This document shows, one piece after another, positions 34,750-44,038 of a stretch of DNA of 64,000 nt. The stretch comes from an uncultured Fretibacterium sp. Lineage in GTDB: Bacteria; Synergistota; Synergistia; Synergistales; Aminobacteriaceae. The translations under genes and the position numbers were made by a program. The stretch is from the NCBI GenBank assembly GCA_946183145.1, contig CAMGZM010000011.1, forward strand, positions 26,043-90,042. The letters run 5' to 3'. The notes below the pieces were generated by a model, which saw only the letters and a list, made by a program, of their open reading frames with translations, did no database searches and was not told the DNA's origin. Positions within the stretch are counted from its first letter, which is position 1, and every line of letters begins with the position of its first letter.

Positions 34750-37700
34750 TTGTATTATCCTCTTACCCCTCCCGAAACCGGCATGTATCTGGAGCAGAAA
34801 TTAAACCCTTCATCAACAGAATACACGCTTGATTTTGGACTCGTCATAAAAGGAGCCGGAGAAAATGAAATCAATTCGGCCATGTCGGAAATTTTCACAC
34901 GTCATGAAGCGTTAAGATCATATTATTCTGAGGATAACGGAGTCCCCGTTCGAGTTCTTTCGGATGAAATACCCAAAATCATCTGGAAAGAATCATCTTC
35001 ACGCACTGAAGTCGAAAACATAATCAGCGCGAACAATGAAGCATTTTCACTCTCATCAGTTCCCGTTCACGTAACAGGCTACAAACTCCCGGATGAGTCA
35101 ATAATTCTTCATTTCTCAGTTCATCATATCGCTTTTGACGCAACAAGCTGCAACATACTGATAAATGAGCTTTTCTCTTTGCTGAAACATGAGACTCTGC
35201 CGGAATCACAGCTTGATGTTACGGACATTGCGAGGGCTGAAAGTGCAGAAAAATATGAACATGGCCGCAAATTTTACCGTGAAATGTTTTCTGACGGAGT
35301 GCCAGTTAATGACATGCCCGTAAAAGGAACGAGGCCGAAAATACATCCTCAGAATGACAGCGTAAAATCATACACATTCACGGAGCAGGAAATATCATCT
35401 CTCACAAAAACAGCTCATGATTTGGGCGCAACAGTTTTCGGGCTTATGTTCTCGGCAATATCGATAGCAGTCGGGAAATATTGCAGGAGTGAAGATATTG
35501 TTATAGCTTTCTCCGTCAACAGAAGGCCGCAAGAATACGCGAATGTTATCGGAATGTTCGTGAATCTCGCACCTTTGCGACTGAAACCGAATGCAGATCG
35601 TGAAGTCAGTGAATACGTCCGTGATGTCGCGGGACTCATCAAATCAGCCTCGTGTGATGCGTCATTGCCTTTTGCTGAAATCGTCAAAGAATTTTCAGGA
35701 GTCAGGGACGAATCAAGAAGCCCGGTTTTTGATGTCTCAGTAAACTACAGGCACATTCCCGGAAAACTTGATGACGGAAAAATCAGCGTTGAGTTTCTTT
35801 ACGCCCTTCAAAGACTCAGAGATGACATCACTATTACGATTGACAGAACAGACTCAGGCATGAAACTTTACGTGCAATATTCCTCAGAGCTTTTTGACGA
35901 CGGATTAATAGCCCGCTTTACGGAGAATATCCGCGAAACATTAAGGCTAATACAGGAGAATCCAAGCGCAAATATCTCTGATGTGTCAATTTTACCGGGA
36001 GAAAAAAGCTATGAAGAGGACAGAAAATATTACGCAGAAATTTTCAGTGATTGTGATTTTGTGAGCGTTCCTGATTCAGATGTTCAGGACGATAACATTA
36101 ACGGCACGGGATTTCTTGAGATTGAGTCCCGTAATGCTGATTGGGGCAGGATTTCACGTTTCTGTTCTGAGAGCGGCATAACTGAAAACGCATTCTTCAC
36201 GGGGGCATACGGCTATGTTCTTTCGGGATTCAGCGGTGAGGACGGCGCATTGTTCGCGGTTCAAAACGTCATGAATGATTCTGACGGCGCATTAATCCCT
36301 GTGCTTTGCAGAGTAACGGACTCAGATATACGCGGTTACTTGAGTGCGACAGATAAACAGCTCCGCAACAGTATGAATCATAATGTATATTCCTTCTCAG
36401 AAATCAGAAGCGAACTAGGAATATCAGCGGAAATGCTTTTTGCGTATCATGGCTCAGTCTCAAACGCTGAATCGATTAATGAGGCAGAGTCGGCGGTTTC
36501 ATTTGAGGTTTTTCCTGACAGCGGCGGCAAATTGCGTTACGTAATTTCATGGCGGAAATCACAATACACAGAAGATTTCATCAGGGCATTAGCTGGAGTT
36601 TACGACAAAGTTTTATCGGAGTTCACAGAGCGCAAAAATCTCAGTGAGGTAAATTTTGCTGACGATTCTTCACTGACTCTGATGGACAAAGCAAACGAAA
36701 ACGAAACCGATTATGACAAGTCAGACATTGTAACCCAGTTCCGAAAAGCAGCAGAGAAATTCCCGGACAATATAGCGGTTGCGTACAAGGATAAGCGTTA
36801 CACGTACAAAGAGGTTGACGAGATCACCGAGAGAGTCGCGGCATATCTCAAGGGACGCGGAATAGGTTCGGAAGATGTTGTGTCGATACTGATTCCGCGC
36901 TGTGAGTATATGGTGATTGCCTCGCTTGGAGTCCTCAAGACTTGCGCCGCCTATCAGCCGTTAGATCCTTCGTACCCTCCTGAACGGCTCGAATTTATGA
37001 TTACGGACGCTTCCGCAAAGCTGTTGATTGCAGACAGGAATCTCATCAAAGACTGCGTGCCGAATTATCACGGAGAAATACTTTACACTGATGAAATACC
37101 CGCATTGCCTCACGCGCAGAAACTCACGGAGACTCCTAAACCGTCAAATCTTTTCATCATGCTTTACACTTCAGGCTCAACAGGAGTCCCCAAAGGCGTA
37201 ATGCTTGAACACGGAAATCTAGCCTGCTTCACAGCGTGGTACAAGAACACGAATAACCTCACGGAAAAATCCAGAGTAGCGGCTTATGCGAGTTACGGAT
37301 TCGACGCTTGCATGATGGACTTATATCCCGCACTTACATCGGGCGCGGCTGTCCACATACTTGACGAGGAAATAAGGCTTGATTTCGCGGCTATACAGAA
37401 ATATTTTGACGCTGAGGGAATAACACACTGCTTCATGACGACTCAGGTAGGCAGACAGTTCGCGGAATTTTACACGGGGCAATCGCTGAAATATTTATCT
37501 GTCGGCGGTGAGAGGCTTGCTCCAATTTTCCCGGAGAATAAGAGCTTCACTTTGCTCAATGGTTACGGCCCTACAGAATGCACAATCTTTACAGCTACAT
37601 TCCCTGTCAAGAAACTTTACAGGCGCATTCCGATCGGCTCGGCTCTCGATAACTTGAAGCTGTACATTGTCGACAAGAACGGGCGCAAACTTCCTCCGTA

Positions 37701-40700
37701 TATGCCCGGTGAGCTTTGGATTTCAGGTCATCAGGTCGGGCGCGGTTACTTCAACAGGCCGGATAAAAACGCAGAAAGTTTCATCAAAAATCCTTTCACG
37801 AACGAGGAAGGCTACACGAGAGTTTACAGGACGGGTGATATAGTCCGCAATGTTTATGACGGCGGTAAAATTCTTGTTGACTACATAGGCAGAAAAGACT
37901 CTCAGGTGAAAATACGCGGCTTCCGTATTGAGCTTACAGAAGTTGAGTCAGTAATCAGGAAATTTCCGGGCGTGAAAGATGTAACAGTTCAGGCTTTCGA
38001 CTCAGACAGCGGGGAAAAATATCTTGCGGCTTATGTCGTCAGTGACGGGAAAATTGATGTTAATGCGCTGAATGAATTTATAGGCCAGGACAAACCGCCG
38101 TATATGATTCCCGCCGTAACAATGCAGATTGACGCAATCCCCCTCAACCAGAACCAGAAAGTCAACCGCAAAGCACTTCCCAAGCCCGAAATCACAAACA
38201 CGCAAAAAGAATCCGAGTCAATTTCAGCACCGTTGAATGTGCTGGAGAAAGACATAAAGGACATAATAGCAGGGATAACAGGCACGGACTCTTTCAGCAT
38301 AACGGACAATCTCGGTAATTTCGGACTCACGTCAATATCAAGCATACGGCTTGCGACTCAGATCTACAAGAAATATGGCGTTCAGTTACAGGTGAGAAAA
38401 CTCGTCTCAGAAGGAAGCATACAGAGTATAGAGAACGAAATTTTGCGGAAAGTTTTTGCGGCTGAGTCCAACGCGGAAAAATCAGAGCCAACAGAATCAC
38501 ATAAGCTGTCAAAAAATTCATGCGGACTCACGTTTGAACAGCAGGGAGTTTACGCGGACTGCATGATTGACCCGTCATCAACAGTCTACAACACGCCTTT
38601 TTCCGTGAAGATTCCTGAAGGTGTTACGGCAGAACAGCTCAAAGAGGCGGTTCGGGGAGTTGTTGAAGCGCATCCGTATATACTTTGCAGATTCACGGCC
38701 AATGACAGAAACGAGATAATACAGGAGCAAATTCCCGATTTCACGCTCGACATTCCCGAAAAAGAAATGACTCCTGAGGATTACGAGTCTTACCGCAAAG
38801 AAGGCTTTGTGCGTCCGTTCAGCCTCTCAGAAGGGCCGCTCGTGCGTTTTGAGATTGTGAAGTCTGACGGGCTATATTTACTGATGGATATGCACCATCT
38901 TGTTACTGACGGTGCGTCTGTTGATATATTCCTTCAGCAGTTGTGCGAGAAACTTGACGGCCATGAAATAGAGCATGAAGAGTACAGCTACTATGATTAC
39001 GCCGCCGATGAGAGAATGACGGAGGGAGCAGACGAATTTTTTGCCGGGAGAATGGCACTCTCAGATGAAGCGACTCAGATTATCCCGGACGTTTACGGGG
39101 AAAATCTCAAGCATTCGGAGGACTCCGTAAGCGTCAAGACAGACATAAAAGCCGTGAAAGAATTTGCCCTCAAGCACAGCGCAACACCCGCTGAAATTTA
39201 CCTTGCTGCTGGATATATTACGTTCTCGCGTTTCGTGTGTGATGATACTGTCTCAATCATGACGATCTCAAACGGACGCAGTAACATAAAGATTGCCGGC
39301 ACTCTGGGAATGTTCGTTAATTCACTGCCTCTTGTTGAAACTGTCAACAATTCCGAAAATGTTGCGGACTTCATCAAACGTTCGGCAAAAAATTTCAACG
39401 ATACACTTCTCCATGAAAATTACCCGTTCGCGCGCGCTGCAAAAAAGTTTGATTTTCATCCGAGCATCTCATACGCATACCAGATAGGAGTCCTAAGCGA
39501 GTACAGGACGAAATACGGAGCATTAACCGCAGAAGAGCTTACATCGGACAAAGCAAAAATCCCTGTCGCAGTCTTCATCACAGGAACAGAGGACGAAGCC
39601 GAAATCAAGATAAGCTACGACACCGCGCTATACAGCCGTGAAATTATGCAGGGACTCGCAGAGTGTTACGAAAACGTTGTGAAAGGGATTCTGACTCAGG
39701 AAAAAATTTCTGATATCAGCATAACGGACTCGCGTCAATGGGAAATTCTCGACTCGTACAATCCTGAATGGGATCTGAATTACGACATGGCCGCCACGCC
39801 CGTATCAGCCTTCAGGAGGAACGCAAAGAACAACCCCGGCAAAGTTGCGGCGGTATTCAGGGATAAGCAGTACACATACAGGGAGCTTGACGAACTCACA
39901 GACAGACTCGCGGCGAAAATCTACAGCAGAATGAAAGCCATCACAGGCAAAGAGAAATTATCTGAGGAAGTAATCTCAATCATTCTCCCACGAAATGAAA
40001 ACGTCTTCATTCTCCCTCTTGCTGTTGTGAAAGCCGGATGTGCGTATGAACCGTTAGATCCTTCATACCCGCAGGAGAGACTCAATTTCATGGTGAAAGA
40101 CTCCGGCGCGAGACTCCTAATTGCGGATGACTCTTTGCGCCCGCTCGTGAATGAATATCAGGGCGATGTTCTTACGGTCAGCGAGTTGTACAGCATGAAT
40201 GACTCGAACGACATACCGCAGAGTCCGTCCCCTGAAAATTTGTTCGTCATGCTCTACACATCAGGGTCAACAGGAACTCCGAAAGGCTGTCAGATTGAAC
40301 ACCGTAATGTTGCCGCGCTCGCTCACGGGATAAAGTCAGCAGGCTTCTACAGGGAGGATGACCGAATCGCCGATTATGCGTCATTTGGTTTTGACGTGAA
40401 CATGGCCGATGTCTTTTGCACGCTCATTAACGGCGGAACGGTCTATATCATTCCCGAGTATATACGGATGAATCTTGACTCACTCGCAGAATATTTTGAC
40501 GAGTCGGGAATTACAGCGTTATTGCTCACGACTCAAGTCGGCGTTCAGTTCATGCAGAATTACCCGCACTGCAAAACTTTGCGACTCCTCTTAATCGCGG
40601 GGGAAAAATTACCTGCTGTTGACCCTTCCGGCTTGAGTTACACAATCGCAAACGGCTACGGCCCTACGGAAAACTGTTACGGCGTGAGTATATTCCCGAT

Positions 40701-42771
40701 TCGCAAATGGGAGAAGAATATCCCAATCGGAAAACCATTCCCGACAATTCACGGCTACATTCTCGACAAGACAGGACACAGACTCCCAGCAGGTGCGGCG
40801 GGTGAATACTGCCTCTCAGGGCCGCAAGTCAGCAGAGGTTATCTTAACCGCCCGGACAAAACAGCGGAGGCTTACGAGGATTGCCCGTTCACCAAGTTCA
40901 GAATGTATCACACGGGGGATATTGTGCGTTATCGTCAGGACGGAAATGTTGAGTTTGTCGGGCGCAAGGACGGACAAGTGAAGATTCGCGGCTTCAGGAT
41001 TGAGACGAAAGAAATCGAGTCAGTGATTAGGAATTTCGGCGGCGTTAAAGATGCTACTGTTCAGGCTTACGATTACGAATCAGGCGGGAAGTATCTTGCT
41101 GCTTTTGTCGTGAGTGATAATGCAATCGACACAGAAAAGTTGCGCGAATACATAAAGAGTCAGAAGCCCGCGTATATGGTTCCTGCTGTGATAATGCAGA
41201 TTGAGAAAGTGCCGCTGACTGTGAATCAGAAAGTTGACAGGAAAGCATTACCCAAGCCGGAATTACAGAGGCGTGAATATGTTGCGCCAGCCGGAAAAAC
41301 TGAGGAGGATTTCTGCGGGATATTCGGCGAGATTCTGGGGATTGAGAGAGTCAGCGCGGAAGATGATTTCTTTGAGCTTGGCGGAAGCTCCGTTATCGCT
41401 ATGAAGGTTGTCATCGCCGCGGGCAAAAAGGGATATAGTATCGTCTACAATGACGTTTTCAAGTACACAACGCCGAGACTCCTCGCTGAGTTTGTTACGG
41501 GTTCAGAAAGTCAGACGCAAGAAATCACAGCCAACATTGACACATCAGCCGGAAAAATTACGGAAATCGACTCAGAAGGCTACGACTATTCAGCGATTCA
41601 TGCACTTCTCGCGAAAAACACAATGGAGGCATTCAAGAGCGGAGAACGTCAGAAACTGGGCGATGTCCTTTTAACGGGTGCTACGGGGTATCTTGGGATT
41701 CATGTGCTTGAAGAGATTATTACGTCAACAGAGTCAAAAGTTTTCTGCCTCGTAAGACCCAAAGAAGGAAGCAGCGGTGAAAAGCGTCTGAAGAATCTTC
41801 TTGAGTATTACTTCGGCCATGACCACGCGGAATATTTTGCTTCACGCATCAATGTCATTGAAGGCGACGCAACAGACCCGGACTCGCTGAGAGATTTTTC
41901 GCCGGACTCAAGCATGACCGTGATAAACTGCGCGGCATCCGTAAAGCATTTCGCAAAAGGAAACGAGATCGAACGCACTAACGTTGATTCGGTGAAGAAT
42001 CTTGCGGCATGGTGCGAGGAAAATAATTCACGTCTCGTACACATCTCAACAGGAAGCATTATCGGCGGAAGGAAAAACGGACTCCCCCTTGAAGGTTACC
42101 GCTTTGATGAGCATGTGTTTTTTGCTGGTCAGACTGTGAGTCATAATCAGTATATACACTCGAAATTCATGGCCGAGAGATTTATTTACGAGGAAATTCT
42201 GACGCACGGACTCAGCGCAAAAGTATTCAGAGTCGGAGACCTTGCGCCGCGTTTGTCGGACGGAAAATTTCAGGTCAACTTCAGGACGAACAATATCATG
42301 AACTCCCTTAGAGCCTATAAGATTCTCGGAGTGGTGAATTTCGGCGTGCTTGCGGAAGAGATTGAGTTCTCGCCGATTGACTCCCTCGCAAAAAGCGTTA
42401 TAGCCCTCGCACAGACTCCGAAAGAGTGTATATGCTTCATGCCGATTAACCCGCACAGGGCGTTAATGCAGGACGTTTTCACGGAGATTCGCGGACACGG
42501 GGTCGGCTATGAGATTCGCGCAGTTGAAGATGACGAATTGCAGAAGGCACTTGACGCGGCATTGTCCGACAGCAGAAAGAACAGCGCGGTTTCTCCGTTA
42601 GTCGCATACTCAAACAAGAGCGGCATTCAGGATCTCAGCTGGAACGATATAGATATGAGCTTCACAACACAAGCACTTTACCGTTTAGGCTTCTCATGGC
42701 CTCAAACAGGAGCGGAATACATCAGGCAGTTCATCAGGAAACTTGACGGGCTTTCATTCTTTGACGAGTAA
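34750..42771 (+). CDS. Two-module NRPS with terminal thioester reductase
   Basis: This 2673-residue enzyme reads C-(partial C)-A-T-C-A-T-R. C1 has HHIAFDA with His125, His126 and Asp130. Residues about 430-640 look like the second half of another C domain without an HHxxxD motif. A1 (about 665-1150) has YTSGSTGVPKG and NGYGPTE. T1 Ser1195 lies in FGLTSISS. C2 has HHLVTDG near 1382. A2 (about 1695-2165) has YTSGSTGTPKG and NGYGPTEN. T2 Ser2214 lies in ELGGSSV. The reductase starts LLTGATGYLGIHVLEE. Such enzymes release a dipeptide aldehyde by reduction. The start must be TTG 34750, because a TAA lies in frame just upstream. No PPTase, MbtH or thioesterase gene is adjacent. Confidence 0.92.
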   Translation: MYYPLTPPETGMYLEQKLNPSSTEYTLDFGLVIKGAGENEINSAMSEIFTRHEALRSYYSEDNGVPVRVLSDEIPKIIWKESSSRTEVENIISANNEAFSLSSVPVHVTGYKLPDESIILHFSVHHIAFDATSCNILINELFSLLKHETLPESQLDVTDIARAESAEKYEHGRKFYREMFSDGVPVNDMPVKGTRPKIHPQNDSVKSYTFTEQEISSLTKTAHDLGATVFGLMFSAISIAVGKYCRSEDIVIAFSVNRRPQEYANVIGMFVNLAPLRLKPNADREVSEYVRDVAGLIKSASCDASLPFAEIVKEFSGVRDESRSPVFDVSVNYRHIPGKLDDGKISVEFLYALQRLRDDITITIDRTDSGMKLYVQYSSELFDDGLIARFTENIRETLRLIQENPSANISDVSILPGEKSYEEDRKYYAEIFSDCDFVSVPDSDVQDDNINGTGFLEIESRNADWGRISRFCSESGITENAFFTGAYGYVLSGFSGEDGALFAVQNVMNDSDGALIPVLCRVTDSDIRGYLSATDKQLRNSMNHNVYSFSEIRSELGISAEMLFAYHGSVSNAESINEAESAVSFEVFPDSGGKLRYVISWRKSQYTEDFIRALAGVYDKVLSEFTERKNLSEVNFADDSSLTLMDKANENETDYDKSDIVTQFRKAAEKFPDNIAVAYKDKRYTYKEVDEITERVAAYLKGRGIGSEDVVSILIPRCEYMVIASLGVLKTCAAYQPLDPSYPPERLEFMITDASAKLLIADRNLIKDCVPNYHGEILYTDEIPALPHAQKLTETPKPSNLFIMLYTSGSTGVPKGVMLEHGNLACFTAWYKNTNNLTEKSRVAAYASYGFDACMMDLYPALTSGAAVHILDEEIRLDFAAIQKYFDAEGITHCFMTTQVGRQFAEFYTGQSLKYLSVGGERLAPIFPENKSFTLLNGYGPTECTIFTATFPVKKLYRRIPIGSALDNLKLYIVDKNGRKLPPYMPGELWISGHQVGRGYFNRPDKNAESFIKNPFTNEEGYTRVYRTGDIVRNVYDGGKILVDYIGRKDSQVKIRGFRIELTEVESVIRKFPGVKDVTVQAFDSDSGEKYLAAYVVSDGKIDVNALNEFIGQDKPPYMIPAVTMQIDAIPLNQNQKVNRKALPKPEITNTQKESESISAPLNVLEKDIKDIIAGITGTDSFSITDNLGNFGLTSISSIRLATQIYKKYGVQLQVRKLVSEGSIQSIENEILRKVFAAESNAEKSEPTESHKLSKNSCGLTFEQQGVYADCMIDPSSTVYNTPFSVKIPEGVTAEQLKEAVRGVVEAHPYILCRFTANDRNEIIQEQIPDFTLDIPEKEMTPEDYESYRKEGFVRPFSLSEGPLVRFEIVKSDGLYLLMDMHHLVTDGASVDIFLQQLCEKLDGHEIEHEEYSYYDYAADERMTEGADEFFAGRMALSDEATQIIPDVYGENLKHSEDSVSVKTDIKAVKEFALKHSATPAEIYLAAGYITFSRFVCDDTVSIMTISNGRSNIKIAGTLGMFVNSLPLVETVNNSENVADFIKRSAKNFNDTLLHENYPFARAAKKFDFHPSISYAYQIGVLSEYRTKYGALTAEELTSDKAKIPVAVFITGTEDEAEIKISYDTALYSREIMQGLAECYENVVKGILTQEKISDISITDSRQWEILDSYNPEWDLNYDMAATPVSAFRRNAKNNPGKVAAVFRDKQYTYRELDELTDRLAAKIYSRMKAITGKEKLSEEVISIILPRNENVFILPLAVVKAGCAYEPLDPSYPQERLNFMVKDSGARLLIADDSLRPLVNEYQGDVLTVSELYSMNDSNDIPQSPSPENLFVMLYTSGSTGTPKGCQIEHRNVAALAHGIKSAGFYREDDRIADYASFGFDVNMADVFCTLINGGTVYIIPEYIRMNLDSLAEYFDESGITALLLTTQVGVQFMQNYPHCKTLRLLLIAGEKLPAVDPSGLSYTIANGYGPTENCYGVSIFPIRKWEKNIPIGKPFPTIHGYILDKTGHRLPAGAAGEYCLSGPQVSRGYLNRPDKTAEAYEDCPFTKFRMYHTGDIVRYRQDGNVEFVGRKDGQVKIRGFRIETKEIESVIRNFGGVKDATVQAYDYESGGKYLAAFVVSDNAIDTEKLREYIKSQKPAYMVPAVIMQIEKVPLTVNQKVDRKALPKPELQRREYVAPAGKTEEDFCGIFGEILGIERVSAEDDFFELGGSSVIAMKVVIAAGKKGYSIVYNDVFKYTTPRLLAEFVTGSESQTQEITANIDTSAGKITEIDSEGYDYSAIHALLAKNTMEAFKSGERQKLGDVLLTGATGYLGIHVLEEIITSTESKVFCLVRPKEGSSGEKRLKNLLEYYFGHDHAEYFASRINVIEGDATDPDSLRDFSPDSSMTVINCAASVKHFAKGNEIERTNVDSVKNLAAWCEENNSRLVHISTGSIIGGRKNGLPLEGYRFDEHVFFAGQTVSHNQYIHSKFMAERFIYEEILTHGLSAKVFRVGDLAPRLSDGKFQVNFRTNNIMNSLRAYKILGVVNFGVLAEEIEFSPIDSLAKSVIALAQTPKECICFMPINPHRALMQDVFTEIRGHGVGYEIRAVEDDELQKALDAALSDSRKNSAVSPLVAYSNKSGIQDLSWNDIDMSFTTQALYRLGFSWPQTGAEYIRQFIRKLDGLSFFDE

Positions 42772-42860
42772 ACGCGAAATAACATCATAATACGCTGTGT
42801 GCAATCGACTCCCGTTTGGTTGTATACGGCGTTATTTGATTGTCGCGGCCATAAAAAAAA

Positions 42861-42889
42861 TCCCTCCCCCGAAATTTTCAGGAGAGGGA
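42861..42889. terminator. Terminator between NRPS and RND genes
   Basis: TCCCTC (42861-42866) pairs with GAGGGA (42884-42889). On the - strand it is followed by eight T, so it mainly ends the RND operon. It may also stop the NRPS transcript. Confidence 0.7.
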
Positions 42890-42901
42890 CAAATTTTCGT
42901 T

Positions 42902-44011
42902 TTACATTCTCACTTTCTGCCCTTCATGCAAAAGGTGAGTCCCGGCAACGACAATTTTATTCCCGTCTTTTAGCTGTTCGCTTGATATGTCAATGAAGCC
43001 GTTGTTATGCGGGCTGTTCTGCTTTACGCTTACACGTTTAACCGCGTTGTTCTCACACTGCCATACATATGTTTTGTCGCCGCTGGAAACTACAGCAGTC
43101 TGCGGAACTGTGAAGACTCTTTCTCCGCCCTCCGAGTCTAAAATTTCAACTTCTACAATCGCTGTCATTCCTGGCAACAGTGCAACATCTCTCTGCTGAG
43201 GCATTACGGCTGTTACGGGAAAAGTGTTAGTGTTTCTGTCAGCCTGCAAAACAAATTCTTTCATCGTCAGGGGAAAAGTCCTCTCAGGAATCGCGTCAAA
43301 TTTCGCGCGGATTGAATCGGGTGCTGTTGCAGCTTTTGATGCCCAAATCACATCAGTGTCAGGGACGTTGAAGACTATCTCAAGCATAGAAATATCCTGC
43401 AATATGAAAATGGTCTGCTTTGCTGTAACGTCCTGGAAACTTTCTACCATTCTGTCAACTATTACCCCGTCAAAAGGCGCTCGGAGTTCGGTATCTTTCA
43501 GTGAGTCACGTACTGCTGTTGTTGTAGCTTTTGCGACATTCAGCGAGGACTCAGCTACATTCAGTTGGGTCTTGTACGTGTCATACTGGGATCGTGCTAT
43601 GACTTTCTGCCTGTAGAGATTCTCATAACGCTTGAAGTTTGCCGCTGCGTTCTCGTATTGCGCCTGTGCCTGAGCTTGATTGCTTTCTGCCTGTTTTAAC
43701 TGTGTCTGATAGTCTCGCGGGTCTAACGTTGCAAGAAGCTGGCCTTTCTTCACGGAAGCACCTTTGTCGACGCGTATGCTTCTTATCGGCCCGGATACCC
43801 TGAACGACAAATCTACGCGCCTTCCTCCCTGCAATGTTCCGTAATACTGCCACAATCCGCCCTTGCCGTTGCTCCTGAGAGTTACAGTTTTCACGGGGCG
43901 TATCACTTCTTTCTGCGGAATTTCCTCTTCTTGTCCGCGCATTAACTCAAGTCCTTTATACGCACCGAACACAAGCCCTACAAGAATTATTATCTCAATG
44001 ATTCGTTTCAT
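42902..44011 (-). CDS. RND efflux periplasmic adaptor (membrane fusion protein)
   Basis: ATG 44011 is preferred, about eight bases after GGAAAGG, over GTG 44020. The 369-residue product has an N-terminal membrane anchor (IIEIIILVGLVFGAYKGL), a lipoyl-like half-motif (VRVDKGASVKKGQLLATLD-type), a long Gln/Ala-rich coiled-coil hairpin, and the second lipoyl half TELRAPFDGVIVDRMV. It then has beta-barrel and membrane-proximal domains. It links the inner-membrane pump encoded 27 bases upstream to an outer-membrane channel. No TolC-like gene is in the window. Confidence 0.9.
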   Translation of the reverse strand: MKRIIEIIILVGLVFGAYKGLELMRGQEEEIPQKEVIRPVKTVTLRSNGKGGLWQYYGTLQGGRRVDLSFRVSGPIRSIRVDKGASVKKGQLLATLDPRDYQTQLKQAESNQAQAQAQYENAAANFKRYENLYRQKVIARSQYDTYKTQLNVAESSLNVAKATTTAVRDSLKDTELRAPFDGVIVDRMVESFQDVTAKQTIFILQDISMLEIVFNVPDTDVIWASKAATAPDSIRAKFDAIPERTFPLTMKEFVLQADRNTNTFPVTAVMPQQRDVALLPGMTAIVEVEILDSEGGERVFTVPQTAVVSSGDKTYVWQCENNAVKRVSVKQNSPHNNGFIDISSEQLKDGNKIVVAGTHLLHEGQKVRM

Positions 44012-44038
44012 GTTTATCACCTTTCCTGCAAAAAATTT

